A stretch of 64,000 bases of DNA from Welwitschia mirabilis. Lineage: Eukaryota > Gnetophyta > Gnetopsida > Welwitschiales. Positions 25,901 through 37,299 of this stretch are shown here, one piece after another (the first letter of the stretch is position 1; every line of letters begins with the position of its first letter). The notes below the pieces were generated by a model that was not told the DNA's origin, searched no databases, and was given only the letters and a program-made list of their open reading frames with translations. Where the stretch lies: assembly GCA_051453625.1 (NCBI GenBank), contig JBOZIK010000001.1, positions 88,657,999-88,721,998 on the forward strand. Reading direction: 5' to 3'. Both the position numbers and the translations under genes were made by a program.

Positions 25901-25968
25901 AAAAGGCAGCTAAAGAAGAAAAAGAGAAAGAAGAAGATTCCAACAAGAAGAAGAAGAAGAGGAACTAG
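22959..25968 (+). pseudogene. Extra 3' ORF of Copia, 'putative plant transposon' domain-like
   Basis: The presumed start MVKGPSRRISKN appears three times (22959, 23361, 23484) because 100-N gaps repeat the sequence. The central part reads YFLDISGLAYPFLIKIL, then NSGILEILVLEKRMKIT, then NYEEFLPLWDSMK, then VTRELYDRFH, then DEASNYRIYLMYLVGTRYSI. This resembles the domain annotated as 'Putative plant transposon protein' (Transposase_32 type) found in plant retroelement-derived ORFs. A gap covers 24959-25852. The end is Lys-rich and stops at 25968. Function is unknown. Its place after pol suggests the env-like/ORF3 position of Sirevirus elements, though homology to an envelope is not shown. Frameshifts and stops are present. 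Confidence 0.5.
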
Positions 25969-26410
25969 ACTAGCCCTTTTCTTTCATGTTTATGTCATTT
26001 CTTTCTTGCTTGTATGTATTTCTCTCCTTTTTCATTGATATCAAAAGTGGGACAATTAATTATGCTACTTATGTATTTTAAGACATAGTTTACTCTTGAT
26101 GAGTACTTTTAATCTGTACTACTAATTTTAATAGAAATTTATTTGTTTGTCATTATTTTTATTCAAAATTTATAGTGCACTTTTATTTTCTATGAATCAA
26201 CTTTTTGTTTATATCAAGAATGTTAAATAATGCATGATCAAAATATTGCTTTTCATAAATATTGTTTCTTATAAACATGTTGGCATTTTCTTACCTTTCT
26301 AGAATTGCACCTCAAATTTTTTTAATGATAGCACAAATTAAATCTTATAAAAATGTCTACATTTGTTATCAGAAGGGTTAATATTTTTGCAAAGACTAAT
26401 AGGCATTTCG

Positions 26411-26483
26411 TAAGGGGGAGTTTTCTAAATTTTAATATTTTACAACTAAGAAAATGTTTATCATAAAAGTTAAAAGGGGAGGT
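26411..26483 (+). promoter_or_regulatory. Two polypurine tracts before the Copia 3' LTR
   Basis: TAAGGGGGAG at 26411-26420 and AAAAGGGGAGGT at 26472-26483; the second directly abuts the LTR start TGTTAGA. More than one polypurine tract upstream of the 3' LTR is a known Sirevirus trait. Confidence 0.7.
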
Positions 26484-28296
26484 TGTTAGATTATGTATTG
26501 TCAATTGATGTCAAACTAATGTTTTTTAAAGCAAAATTTGTGTATCTTTGTGCAGAAAATATTGATCACTTACAGGTCAGAAGCTAAAACTCTAAATGTT
26601 ACATTTTAATCATTGAGACCTATCAAGTTCTATTATCCTTTTAAGGAGTTAAACGGACTTCTAAGAGATCAACTGCACCTGAAGCAAACTCTTGGAATTA
26701 AACTGAATTCAGAGGGGTTGACGGAACTTGTGAACCTAAGAATTAGTACTTCTGAACTAATTGTTAAGGAGTTGATAAGACCGTTAGGGGTTGATTAGAC
26801 CTGATCACTATCCACCTAATACACTTAAATCAATCATCAAGGGATTAACTAGATACCTAAGAGGTTGACTAGACCTAATGCAAAAAACTAGGATGGATTT
26901 TATTAGGACTAAGCAAGTGACCGGACAGATATGCAGGTGACCAAATAAGCAGTCGACTAGATCCTAAAGAGTCGACTGGACATGAAGCCATAAGAAACTG
27001 GGATGATCGAAATGTTTACTTGGGCAGTTTGTTTAAGGCATAGCACTAGAAGAAGTCAACTGAGCATTTGAGGAGTCGACCAACTGAAATGGAAATGTAA
27101 ATTTTACATCTATTATGTAGCTATTTTATAGCTATTATAAGTGTGTTTTAAATTATAATAACCCTAAAATTCTTCTATTATAAATACCCAAGAGTAAAAT
27201 CACTATATAGAATTTTTGAATACTTTTGGAAAGACTTTTGAAGCTTTAGAATCTTTTTCTGAACCTTTGAATCTTGGTGATTAATCATTGTACTATCTTA
27301 GCATTACATTCCTAACCAAAAGATGAACATCCATTATATTGCATGCGAGGTTATATTTATAGCACTCCATTGTTTGTAGATTATATCATTTATAGGAAAA
27401 GAGCTCCATCATTTTTATTGAGCTAAAGAATAAGTGATATTAGTGTACTTGGTGCATTCTATCATCACGACCATAATCTTTTGAAAAGGTTGAGACTTAG
27501 CTTGCAAAATTTATTTAAAAATATTGAGACTTAGCCTGTAAAAGTTCATTTAAAAAGGTTGAGACTTAGCCTATAAAAGTCTGTTTAAAAAGGTTGAGAC
27601 TTAGCCTACAAAATTTCATGTGTAAAGGTTATAGATGAACCTACAATACCTAGAAGAGCTAACAGAGATCCGGATCAGGCTTGCTAATAAGCTAATCATC
27701 AAAAGTAGAGTAGGGGGTTTTCCCAAGCCACTATAAAACTTTCATGCATCTAATTGGTATTTTTTAATGCTTCTATTATTCTTTTTTTCTTGAATACTTT
27801 AGGATTTGTGCATGAGTTTTTAGTGATTCATTTCAAGCAATTATATATCATGAAATTATATNNNNNNNNNNNNNNNNNNNNNNNNNNNNNNNNNNNNNNN
27901 NNNNNNNNNNNNNNNNNNNNNNNNNNNNNNNNNNNNNNNNNNNNNNNNNNNNNNNNNNNNNGTTTGAAAAGGTTAAGACTTAGCCTACAAAAGTCCATGT
28001 GTAAAGGTTATAGATGAACCTACAACACCTAAAAGAGCTAACAGAGATCCGGATTAGGCTTGATAATAAGCTAATCATCAAAAGTAGAGTAGGGATTTTT
28101 CTCAAGCCACTATAAAACTTTCATGAATCTAATCAGTATTTTTTAATGCTTTCTATTATTCTTTTTTTTTTTTGAATGCTTTAGGATTTATGCACAAGTT
28201 TTTAGTAATTTATTTCAAGTAATTATATATCATGAAATTATATGAATATTTTTTAGAAACCTATTTACCCCCCACTCTAGGGTTTTCAATTCCACA
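26484..28296 (+). repeat. 3' LTR of Copia, inflated by a gap duplication
   Basis: It begins TGTTAGATTATG and ends TTCCACA. 27583-27861 and 27962-28243 are near-identical either side of a 100-N gap. Counted once, the LTR is about 1.43 kb, matching the collapsed 5' LTR. Confidence 0.8.
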
Positions 28297-28301
28297 GTAG
28301 G
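28297..28301. repeat. Target-site duplication GTAGG, right flank of Copia
   Basis: Matches GTAAG at 17908-17912 with one transition. Gypsy internal sequence resumes here. Confidence 0.7.
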
Positions 28302-29000
28302 GATATCCCAAAGTTTGAAGTTGTCATGCCTTGATCATACTCTTGAATCTCTTCTAAATTAAAGCTGGTAGGTCCATTTGCTCCCCTTGCCTTAACACTG
28401 CTAACATCTGGAGATGCATAACCATAGCATAGCTATCATGGAATGATGGACTCATGTAATTAATTAGCTTTCTATAAAGAATTTGATAGGAAGGTGATAA
28501 CTATGTAACCAAAACTCCTCGCTTATTAGTGATTAAGTTAGTTAAAATATCTAATGTTGTCGCATAAGCATAACACTCCTCTTTACTGCTAGTTGAATGG
28601 ATATAAGTGCTCCTAATAAAACCTAGATTAATAACTATAGTAATGTAATTTGGGAGAATCATGATTTTGTGGTTGTGAATGATAGCTATAATCATATTAA
28701 TGAGTTAGTCATGAGCATTAGGGCACTGCTTTATATGAATAGTATCATAGAATTCTTTAGTCTTTAATACATAATATGTCCTCTATGCATTTATAATCCA
28801 TTAGAGCTATAGATTTGTAAGCCTCTGCTTCACCTATGACTCTAAATATCTCATGAAATCTCTAAAATATCTCTCTACATAAATTATAGCTATTTGAATC
28901 ATGAGAGACCTAGCATAATGAGGTGGAGGACGGATTTGCTCTGCCCACTCAACCTCTCATGGTATCAATGAGCCCGCCTCCTACTTTACTACCACAGTTT
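28302..29000 (-). pseudogene. ORF remnant in the 3' region of the large Gypsy
   Basis: The minus strand reads nearly open from about 28990 to 28302, with only stops at likely former Gln codons. Recognisable stretches are EFYDTIHIKQCPN, HNHKIMILPNYITIVINLG, ECYAYATTLDILTNLI and MVMHLQMLAVLRQGEQMDLP. The 64-codon run 28501-28695 has no stop. It lies downstream of integrase, where Athila/Tat elements often carry an additional ORF. I do not recognise a domain. The Copia insertion cuts off its continuation. Confidence 0.4.
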
Positions 29001-32000
29001 CTACCTTAGTCTATCTCGCTCTATGTGTGTGTGACCTAATCAGTCATAAATACAAAACGCATCATGCAAGATTAAGTGGAGATAGCTAAAAATATGTTGC
29101 ATGAAAGCTCAAAATGACCCTATAAATTGGTTTTTTGGTGTTTAAAAATCATACAAATATGTTTTTTCCTCTTCTTAAGAGTATCAATATGTCCCATATT
29201 GTCTAATCTTGTGAAGAAAAATGCAAAACGCAAGAAAACATTAAAAGGTTAAAACTAGTGGGTTTCACATAAGGTAAAAATGAAAGTGCTCAAATGGACA
29301 ATCTAATCTAATAGAATCATAGAGTTCATTGTACTAATCAATTTTTCCTACAGGACCACTACATTTTAACTTATAGTTTTTGAGAAAATGAGGTTTAAAG
29401 TAAAAAAAAAAAAAACACTAATTCTACCTTGTAAAGTACACAATTTAAGTTATCTTATAAAATACATAGTGAAAATAACATTCATAAGTTTAAAATCAAA
29501 GAGCATGAAAAACTGAATAATATACTTGGAAACTATACATTAAAAGGCTTAAAAATAGGGAAAAAATTTGAAAATAATGAAGGAGATAAAAACATACCTC
29601 ATTTTGTATAATTCACTAAAAATTCATAATCCAGGGTATGAATCTGACTAGGGAAAGTTCAACAATATCAATAGAGATCAAAGTGATTATTGTCTCTCAA
29701 AGGAATGGATGAAAATGATAGAAAATAAAAGAAAAATGAGAGGAAATAAAGTAAACTATGGTTTTATCATCCAGTTGTCTCATTTAGATGACAACCCTAG
29801 GATGACTATTAGAAAAAATCTCAACTATCGTCCTCAATATCATCTTAAAAACCAGGTGGATGATAGGACTTTGAAAATTTTGGAAAAAATGAAGATGTCA
29901 ACAAATGAAGTTAGGCTCAAATATCATCATAAAGGTATCAGATTTTATTAGAAAATGTGAAAAATAGGGAATGGTGAATAATTATGATAAATAAGGATGA
30001 TGAGGACAACTCAAAGTAAATGAAAGGTAGGGTGATGAAAATTCACTATGTAGAATAAAACCTATCAAACAAAACTAAACAAATGTACCCAAACTAAAAA
30101 AATCATGAAAATATGTAGAACTTCAAAAGAACCAAAAGAGTGTCATAAAAATTGAGAGGAGATAATCTATTTAAAATGCTAAAATAAAGTCAACTTTTAA
30201 TTGATAAAAGTAGTATAAGTAAAAATGAAAATAATAACGAGAAAACTATTAAATGATAAGGTCCTATAAATGATGATGAAAGAGATGGTAAAAGATTACA
30301 AAAATGACTTTAAAATAACAAATAAAGGAAACAAAGAAAGAATGAATGAAAATGGATATAAGAACCATGAAGATAGATATTCTCCCCTAAATTATAACTT
30401 AGTAAACCCCCTTAGAAAAGATTATGAAGCCACCTAAGTAAAGATGCATGACAAAATGTATTAATTTTATAAAGTTTCACTTGAATAAATAGTGATTATG
30501 ATGACATCTAAAATCATAACTTCATAAAGTTCCACACAAAAAGGCAATGATTATGATTACTCCAAAGCTCAAGTGCTTAAAAACAATAAATGATGAGATC
30601 TAAATATACTCAGAAATGAACTCACCTACTCACATCCTAAAATACACCTAAATTCTTAAAAGTGAAATGACCACATGAGAATACTAAGAGTTTAGGAAAT
30701 AAACAATGCCTCTGATAACAATAAGAACATTACTAATCTTATATCCTTAAAGTTTTATTACTAATTTCTATGATGAGGGGAGTGTATCCATAGTTAGAGA
30801 AGTAGGAATGCATAAAGCATGGCTAACTGACCCCCTGGTGGAGTCCCTATAGCTATCCACACTACCGAAGGTTCCTTTTGAAAACATTTACCCTGGTATA
30901 GTAGTACATCATGATGATCATGTATTTTGGCATAGATACAATAGATCGTGATTATTATTCTTTCTTTTTTTTCTTTTCCTTGACAAATAGTTCCTATGTG
31001 ATCACATACTTAAAAAGACAAAGGTGAAGAAGCGATATGAAAGATAGAAAAGAATACACCTAAATAATCACAAACTTATACCATTGAAAAAAACATAAGA
31101 ANNNNNNNNNNNNNNNNNNNNNNNNNNNNNNNNNNNNNNNNNNNNNNNNNNNNNNNNNNNNNNNNNNNNNNNNNNNNNNNNNNNNNNNNNNNNNNNNNNN
31201 NAAATAAAGGAAACAAAGAAAGAATGAATGAAAATGGATATAAGAACCATGAAGATAGATCTTCTCCCCTAAATTATAACTTAGTAAACCCCTTTAGAAA
31301 ACATTATGAAGCCACCTAAGTAAAGATGTATGATAAAATGTATTAATTTGATAAAGTTCCAATTGAATAGATAGTGATTATGATGACACCTAAAATCATA
31401 ACTTCATAAAGTTCCACTCAAAAAGGCAATGATTATGATTACTCCAAAGCTCAAGCTCTTAAAAAAATAAATGAGGAAATCGAAATATACTCAGAAATGA
31501 ACTGACCTACTCACACCCTAAAATACACCTAAATTCTTAAAAGTGAAATGATCACATGAGAATACTAAGAGTCTAGGAAATAAACAATGCCTCTGATAAC
31601 AACAAGAACATTACTAATCTTATATCCTTAAATTTTTATTACTAATTTCTATGATGAGGGAAGTGTATCCATAGTTAGAGAAGTAGGAATGTATAAAGCA
31701 TGGCTAACTGAACCCCTAGTGGAGTCCCTATAGCTATCCACACTACCGAAGGTTCCTTTTGAAAACATGTACCCTGGTGTAGTATTACATCATGATTATC
31801 ATGTTTTTTGGCATAGATACAATAGATCATGATTATTATTCTTTATTTTTTTCCTTTGCCTTGATAAATAGTTCCTATGTGATCACATACTCAAAAAGAC
31901 AAAGGTGAAGAAGTGATATGAAAGACAGAAAAGAATACACCTAAATAATCACAAACTTATACCATTGAAAAAAACATAAGAACTAAGGTATCTTCCTTTG

Positions 32001-32160
32001 AAGTAAACTTTATAGACATGTTAATATTTTAAGGTTGAGTGAATTCAATCTTATCACTATAAAAATGCCTAAGTACGAATACTAGTCATGGAAACTTCAT
32101 AAAGAAAACACGTAAGTTAAGTTAAAAATGATCAATTAATATCATAACATCCACCAAAGG
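29001..32160 (-). other. Non-coding 3' region of the large Gypsy
   Basis: No coding signal is recognised on either strand. 30320-31101 and 31202-31982 are near-identical copies flanking the 100-N gap at 31102-31201 and probably represent one stretch. A poly(A) run lies near 29403. Confidence 0.5.
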
Positions 32161-32169
32161 AATAAGTTA

Positions 32170-33451
32170 AGAGGAAATTTAGACAATGGTAGGGAGGAAG
32201 TCCTCTCCATTGAGGAAAACCTCTAAAATAATTACTTCTATTAAGTTTAAGATTGTATTAAAAGGTTTTTCCATATATTTTCAATCTTTGTCCATTAACT
32301 TTCTTAATCTACTTAGTGTCTAATTCATAAATCTCAATAGATCCATTAGAATGAATTTTCTTCACAAGATAATGATCTATCATTTAGAAATTAACTTATT
32401 GCAAATAAAATGCATTTATATAATACTAATTGATTTGATACAAAATACTTGTGTAAATGTTTTTTTTATTAAAGGACATCTTTGGATTAGTATTTATGAA
32501 TAAGTTATTGATACACACAATGGATATGTTTTACATTAATTTGTTATAATTATAGTAGTGAACATTAATTATTCTCACTAAGATCAATGATATTAAGTTG
32601 ATGATTAGTTTTATAAGAGTTGTAGCATACATCAACTAGAAGAATATAAGCTTAACAATACACAAGTTCATATGGAGAGAAACCAAAGAAGGTACATCAA
32701 GATGTACAACAAGCCCAAAGAACATTACTAAGTATAAGAGATTATGAATTTTTAGTTTTTATTAAAAGTTTTTAAAGCATTTTTTGATGTCTTTATTGGA
32801 GTTCTCAGATTGGCCATTGGTTTGAGGATAATAGGAACTACCAACCCTATGCTTTACTCTTACTAAAAAAGAAGTTTCCTAGAGTTTTTCTTAATGAAAT
32901 AAATATCTTAATCACTTATCAAGATTCTTTGAAAATCAAACTTATGAAACATGTTGGAATGAAGAAAACTAAATACAATTTTGGCATCATTAGAAATAGT
33001 TGGAATGGACTCAATCCATATGATTCCATAATTAATTGCTATAAGAATATATTTTTTACTAGAAGAAAATGGTTTTAAAGTGTTTATAAAGTCAATACAC
33101 CCATAATCTAAGGAATCACATGTTAAAATAGGTTTTAAGGACATGTATTAATATTCAGATAGGCTTTCAAAGCATTGATAAATATCATGTCTTTTAGAAA
33201 AGTGAGAAAAATATTGAAAAAGAGTTGGCAAAAAGAATTCATCATGTAAAATTTTCATGGCTATATTTTATCCATTAAAGTAATCACCATAAACTCCACC
33301 ATGGCAAAGGGTTAAGATGTCTTATTATTCTTATTCAAGAATACACTCACGCATGACTTGATCTTTATAATGATGATACAAGTGTAGTTCATTCAATTCA
33401 TAATCGCTTATTATATGAAAAAAAGATTTATGTTAATTTATTGTTTAATGT
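32170..33451 (-). pseudogene. Gypsy integrase, copy A
   Basis: Minus-strand order: the zinc-binding region near 33390-33240 (LCHGGVYG), the catalytic core at 33144-32908 (LDYGCIDFINTL, then YILIAINYGIIWIESIPTIS, then NDAKIVFSFL, then ILISD), and the C-terminal part at about 32380-32170 (NGSIEIYELDT, KKVNGQRLKIY). This matches the Gypsy order (WGIDFMGPF...VAVDYVSKWVEA...TNDAKVV...IISD...FKVNGQRLK). Integrase inserts the cDNA into the genome. Several stops make it inactive. Confidence 0.75.
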
Positions 33452-33551
33452 NNNNNNNNNNNNNNNNNNNNNNNNNNNNNNNNNNNNNNNNNNNNNNNNN
33501 NNNNNNNNNNNNNNNNNNNNNNNNNNNNNNNNNNNNNNNNNNNNNNNNNNN

Positions 33552-34340
33552 CATTAACTAGTAAAATGAAAACTTTCCCGTATATAAGTTCATAAGGTGA
33601 AAAAAAAATAGAATCCTACTTAGTAATATAGTAAGCCTAAAAAACATCATTAAGTCTATAAGCCTAAGATTTCTTATTAATAAAAACAAGTTTTATAACA
33701 TTTTCTTTATTTCTCGATTTGCATTTTCATCTTGATCATTAGTTTATGGATGATAATTATAAGCTACTTTATATTTAATTCCAATGAATAAAAGAGGTTT
33801 TCTAAAAATTTGATTAATAAAATAATTTTATTAATTACTAATGATAATCCTAGGAAAATTAAAATGATGAAAAATATAAGTTCTAACAAAAGTATAAATA
33901 ATTTAGCATCATTCGTAAAAGTAGAAATAGCTTCAGTCCATTTAGTAACATAATTAACAGCCACTATAATGTAGTTATTATTATTAAAAGATGATCTAAT
34001 AGGGCCTATAAAATTAATTCCTTAATAATCAAAACTTCACATTCAATAAGAGGTTTAAGAAACATCTCATAATAATGAATGAGATTACCATAACATTTAT
34101 GAGTATCATAGCTTCTAGAAAATCAAAAGAGTCCTGAAAAAGACTAGGTTAATAAAACCAAAGTAAAGAATTTTGATTGTTGTTTTCTATCCACTAAATG
34201 ACCTTCACAAACATTACCATGGCAAATATGAATAATGTCTAATCTTTCCCACTGGGGCACACATTTTCTCATGATTTGGCCTTTGCACCTATAGTAAAGA
34301 TGTAACTCTATCCATTCATAATCACTTATTTTATGAAGAA
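33552..34340 (-). pseudogene. Gypsy integrase, copy B (diverged)
   Basis: The minus strand from about 34330 gives the zinc-binding part (LHLYYRCKGQIMRKCVPQWE, then IIHICHGNVCEGH) and then the core (VNYVTKWTEA, TNDAKLF at about 33950-33890). It covers the same region as copy A but is only about 70% alike by eye. It is adjacent to RNase H, so it sits in the normal place for this element's integrase. The 3' part is cut off by the gap at 33452-33551. Confidence 0.7.
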
Positions 34341-34559
34341 AATGTTTTCTTTAATTATGAGTCTAATGTTATGGTGTTTTATGGTAACAAGATAATTAAC
34401 CATGTAAGCATATCAAGAAGGAGGATGAGTAGAATATATGACAAAAAGTTATTCATCTAAAAAAGAATCATCAATCATAAGGTCATCAAGAGAAGAAGAA
34501 ATATGTGACAAACGATCTTCTATACTATTATGTTTTTCTACTTTATTAATGATGGTTAA

Positions 34560-34990
34560 ATTAAATTCTTATATGAGGAGGATTCATTTAATGATTTTAT
34601 CACTAGAATATTTCTTATTTATGAGGTATCTAATGGGTGCATGATCATTATAAACATTCATATGAAATCCTAAAAAATAGTGTCTAAGCATATCAAGGAA
34701 AATGACTATTACTAATATTTCTTTCTCAGTAGTGGTGTGATTTTTTTTAGCTTTTGATAAAGTTTTACTATAATAGAATATAACTTTAAAATAATTTTCA
34801 TACTTTTGTCTAAAGACCCCACTCATAGTAATATTACTAGCATTACACATTAACTGAAAATCTTTATTCTAATAGGGTTCCATTATAATAGGTGAGGAGT
34901 AGATTTTATCTTTAAGTGTTTTAAAAGAAGCTAATAAGATTTATTTCATTTAAATTTATCTTTTTTTTCAAGTAACGAATGAAGGGACTT
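34560..34990 (-). pseudogene. Gypsy RNase H
   Basis: The minus strand 34850-34584 reads MCNASNITMSGVF, then FYYSKTLSKAKKNHTTTEKE, then FLDMLRHYFLGF, then VYNDHAPIRYLINKK. This follows the Gypsy RNase H consensus (CDASDYAVGAVL...YASRTLNDAQ.NYATTEKELLA...VYTDHAALKYLL), including the Asp of CDAS (here CNAS, D to N) and the Asp of TDH (here NDH). Loss of the first catalytic Asp is again a G-to-A type change. Confidence 0.8.
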
Positions 34991-36110
34991 ATGAATTTTA
35001 GCATAATCCTAAATAAAACAATGATAAGGACCATAACAACTAAGAAATAATTGAATTTATTTTTACATTTGTTGGAGGAGTTAGGTTTTTAATGATGCTT
35101 AATTTTTCATGATTCATCCCAATTTCTTTACAAGAAATTTNNNNNNNNNNNNNNNNNNNNNNNNNNNNNNNNNNNNNNNNNNNNNNNNNNNNNNNNNNNN
35201 NNNNNNNNNNNNNNNNNNNNNNNNNNNNNNNNNNNNNNNNCATTTAAATTTGGCTTTTTTTTCAAGTAACGAATGAAGGGACTTATGAATTTTAGCATAA
35301 TCCTAAATAAAACAATGATAAGAACCATAACAACTAAGAAATAATTGAACTTGTTTTTACATTTGTTGGAGGAGTTAGGTTTTTAATGATGCTTACTTTT
35401 TCAGGATCCATCCTAATTTCTTTACAAAAAATCTAGTAACATAAGATAATACTATTATCAACTAAAAATAAATTCTTTTTCTAACTCAAATGTAGACCAC
35501 TCTTAGTGCATTTATCAAGGACTTTTTCTAACCTTTGTAAGATTTGTTCAAAGTTTTCACCATAGATTAAGAATTCATTCATAAAAATTTCAATTGAATT
35601 CTCTAACATATCATTAAAAAAAAACCCATCATTGCACATTAAAAAGTATCAAGAGCATCACAAAGTTCAAAAAGCATGCATATAAAGGCAAATATTTCAA
35701 AATGTAGAGTGAAAGTTGTTTTAGCTTGATCCTCACTAATGATACAAACCTGATTGTAATTACTCTAACCATCAAGAAAGTAATAAAAGGAATGTCCTTA
35801 AATTATCAAGTATCTAGTCAAGAAAAGGTAAAGGACAATGGTCTTTTTTGATTACTTCATTTAGTTTTCTAAAATCAATACACATTTACTACCTCTCATC
35901 TTTCTTAGGTACTACCATCAAAGGACTAACCCAATCACTATCAGATATGGTATAAATAATTTTACCATTCATTAATTTAATAATTTCATCTTTTATAACT
36001 TGTTTAAGAGCTAGATTTATTCTATGTTAGGTTACCTAATAGGTTTCGCATTATCCTCAAGATAGATTTTATGTTAATTAATGGAAATAAGAATAACTAT
36101 TAAATCTTTG
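34991..36110 (-). pseudogene. Gypsy reverse transcriptase
   Basis: On the minus strand IIYTISDSDWVSPLMVVPKK then CIDFRKLNEVIKKDH lie at about 35970-35850. These are the RT start motifs of Athila/Tat Gypsy elements (YPISDSxWVSPVQVVPKK, CIDYRKLN). Further on, IYGENFEQILQRLEKVLDKC is at about 35590-35500 and MDPEKVSIIKNLTPPTNVK near 35410-35355. The catalytic YMDD-type motif is not intact. 34947-35140 and 35241-35433 are the same sequence either side of a 100-N gap. Confidence 0.75.
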
Positions 36111-36639
36111 TAGGACCAAGAAAATGCATTAGCCTTAGTGTTTAACAATGAGATTAAAATTGATTCTTCTTGAGGGGAAATATTCTTATTTATTATTAAT
36201 GGTTTGCTCTAATCATCACCTAGAAAGATATATTTCAATTCATTAGGTAAAGGTTTAATATTTATTTTTAGATTTTTAGTTTTTATTAAGTTTTTACCAA
36301 AGTTGACTATCATCTCAAATTGTCGTCTAGATGAATGGAATGGACTACCTCCCTTATAATATGAAATCTCAATTGTTTTTGGATGTCAAAATTATTTAAC
36401 AATTACAGATTTAGTTTCTTCAATCTCCTGATCAATGCAGTCAGTTCCTAAATTCTCATGCTTGAGTTGATTCTCATCAAAAGATTTAAAGTTTTCTACT
36501 TCAAGTGGATTATCAAATAAGATAGATTTATGAAGCATTAGCCATCTTTCTTAAAGTGGATGATGCTATAATAATAGAGTTAGCTTAATTTATCCTCAAA
36601 TATTCAACTCATCACCTAGGTCTTTTTTAGTAGCATTAA

Positions 36640-36960
36640 AAACTCTAATGGTAAACTTTTTATTTCCTAAGTTATATTCCATTATTCAGTTATTGTATTA
36701 ATAATACAATTGGCTGTTATACAAAATGATTTATCTAAAATTAGTGGATAACCTTCATTATGCTCAACTTTAATTATAACCACATCTATTAGATAGAATG
36801 CTTCTTCATTTTGAATCACTAAATCTTTTATTACTCCTATAGGTTTCTTTACTGATGTTTTTGGCAATTCTAGGACAACGTGTGTAGGCTCAATTCTACT
36901 TTCCAAACCAAGTTGTTTATAAATTTGTAAAGGCATAATATTAATACTTTCTCCTATAGT
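36640..36960 (-). pseudogene. Gypsy aspartic protease
   Basis: The 84-codon stop-free minus-strand run 36936-36682 reads MPLQIYKQLGLES, PTHVVLELPKTSVKKPIGVI and YPLILDKSFCITA. It aligns with the Gypsy protease C-terminal half (LMPxSVYKKLGLG...PTxVxLQLADRSIxxPxGIVEDVLV...PLILGRPFLATA). RPF has changed to KSF. The N-terminal catalytic region is poorly preserved. Confidence 0.75.
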
Positions 36961-37299
36961 GATTAAGCCTTTTTTATTCTTTTATTTTCTTCTAATGTGA
37001 TACTAACTATTGCTACATATGGATCCTTAAAATTTGGACATTGTTGTAAAACTAAGTTAGCTATAGATTGGGCTAGGAAGAATTACTAGGTATAGTTTAT
37101 TTGATCTTCCCACAACTTAGGATATTTAGGATTTTCTTTCAAGAGTTTCTAAAATGCTAAATTTATACTCACATCTTGTATTAAGGCTTTAAAATGATCA
37201 TTAAAAGTAGGATTGGTATTTAATATATTAATCCAAGATGTAGCAGGTTTCTTACCTTTATCTTGAGAAGAATTTTTTTAATTATGCTTATCATTTAAA

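Larger units (their letters stand above)
17913..28296 (+). mobile_element. Copia (Sirevirus-like) element, pol internally deleted
   Basis: Layout: 5' LTR 17913-19807, primer site at 19810, gag from 19874, protease at ~22.08 kb, deletion junction near 22.49 kb, a 3' ORF ending at 25968, two polypurine tracts and a 3' LTR 26484-28296. The gag wording, a long spacer after gag, an ORF after pol and more than one polypurine tract recall the Sirevirus branch of Copia. Integrase core and RT are missing with no assembly gap at the junction, so the element is non-autonomous. Five 100-N gaps flanked by repeated sequence inflate its apparent length. LTRs are about 80-85% identical by eye. Confidence 0.8.
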
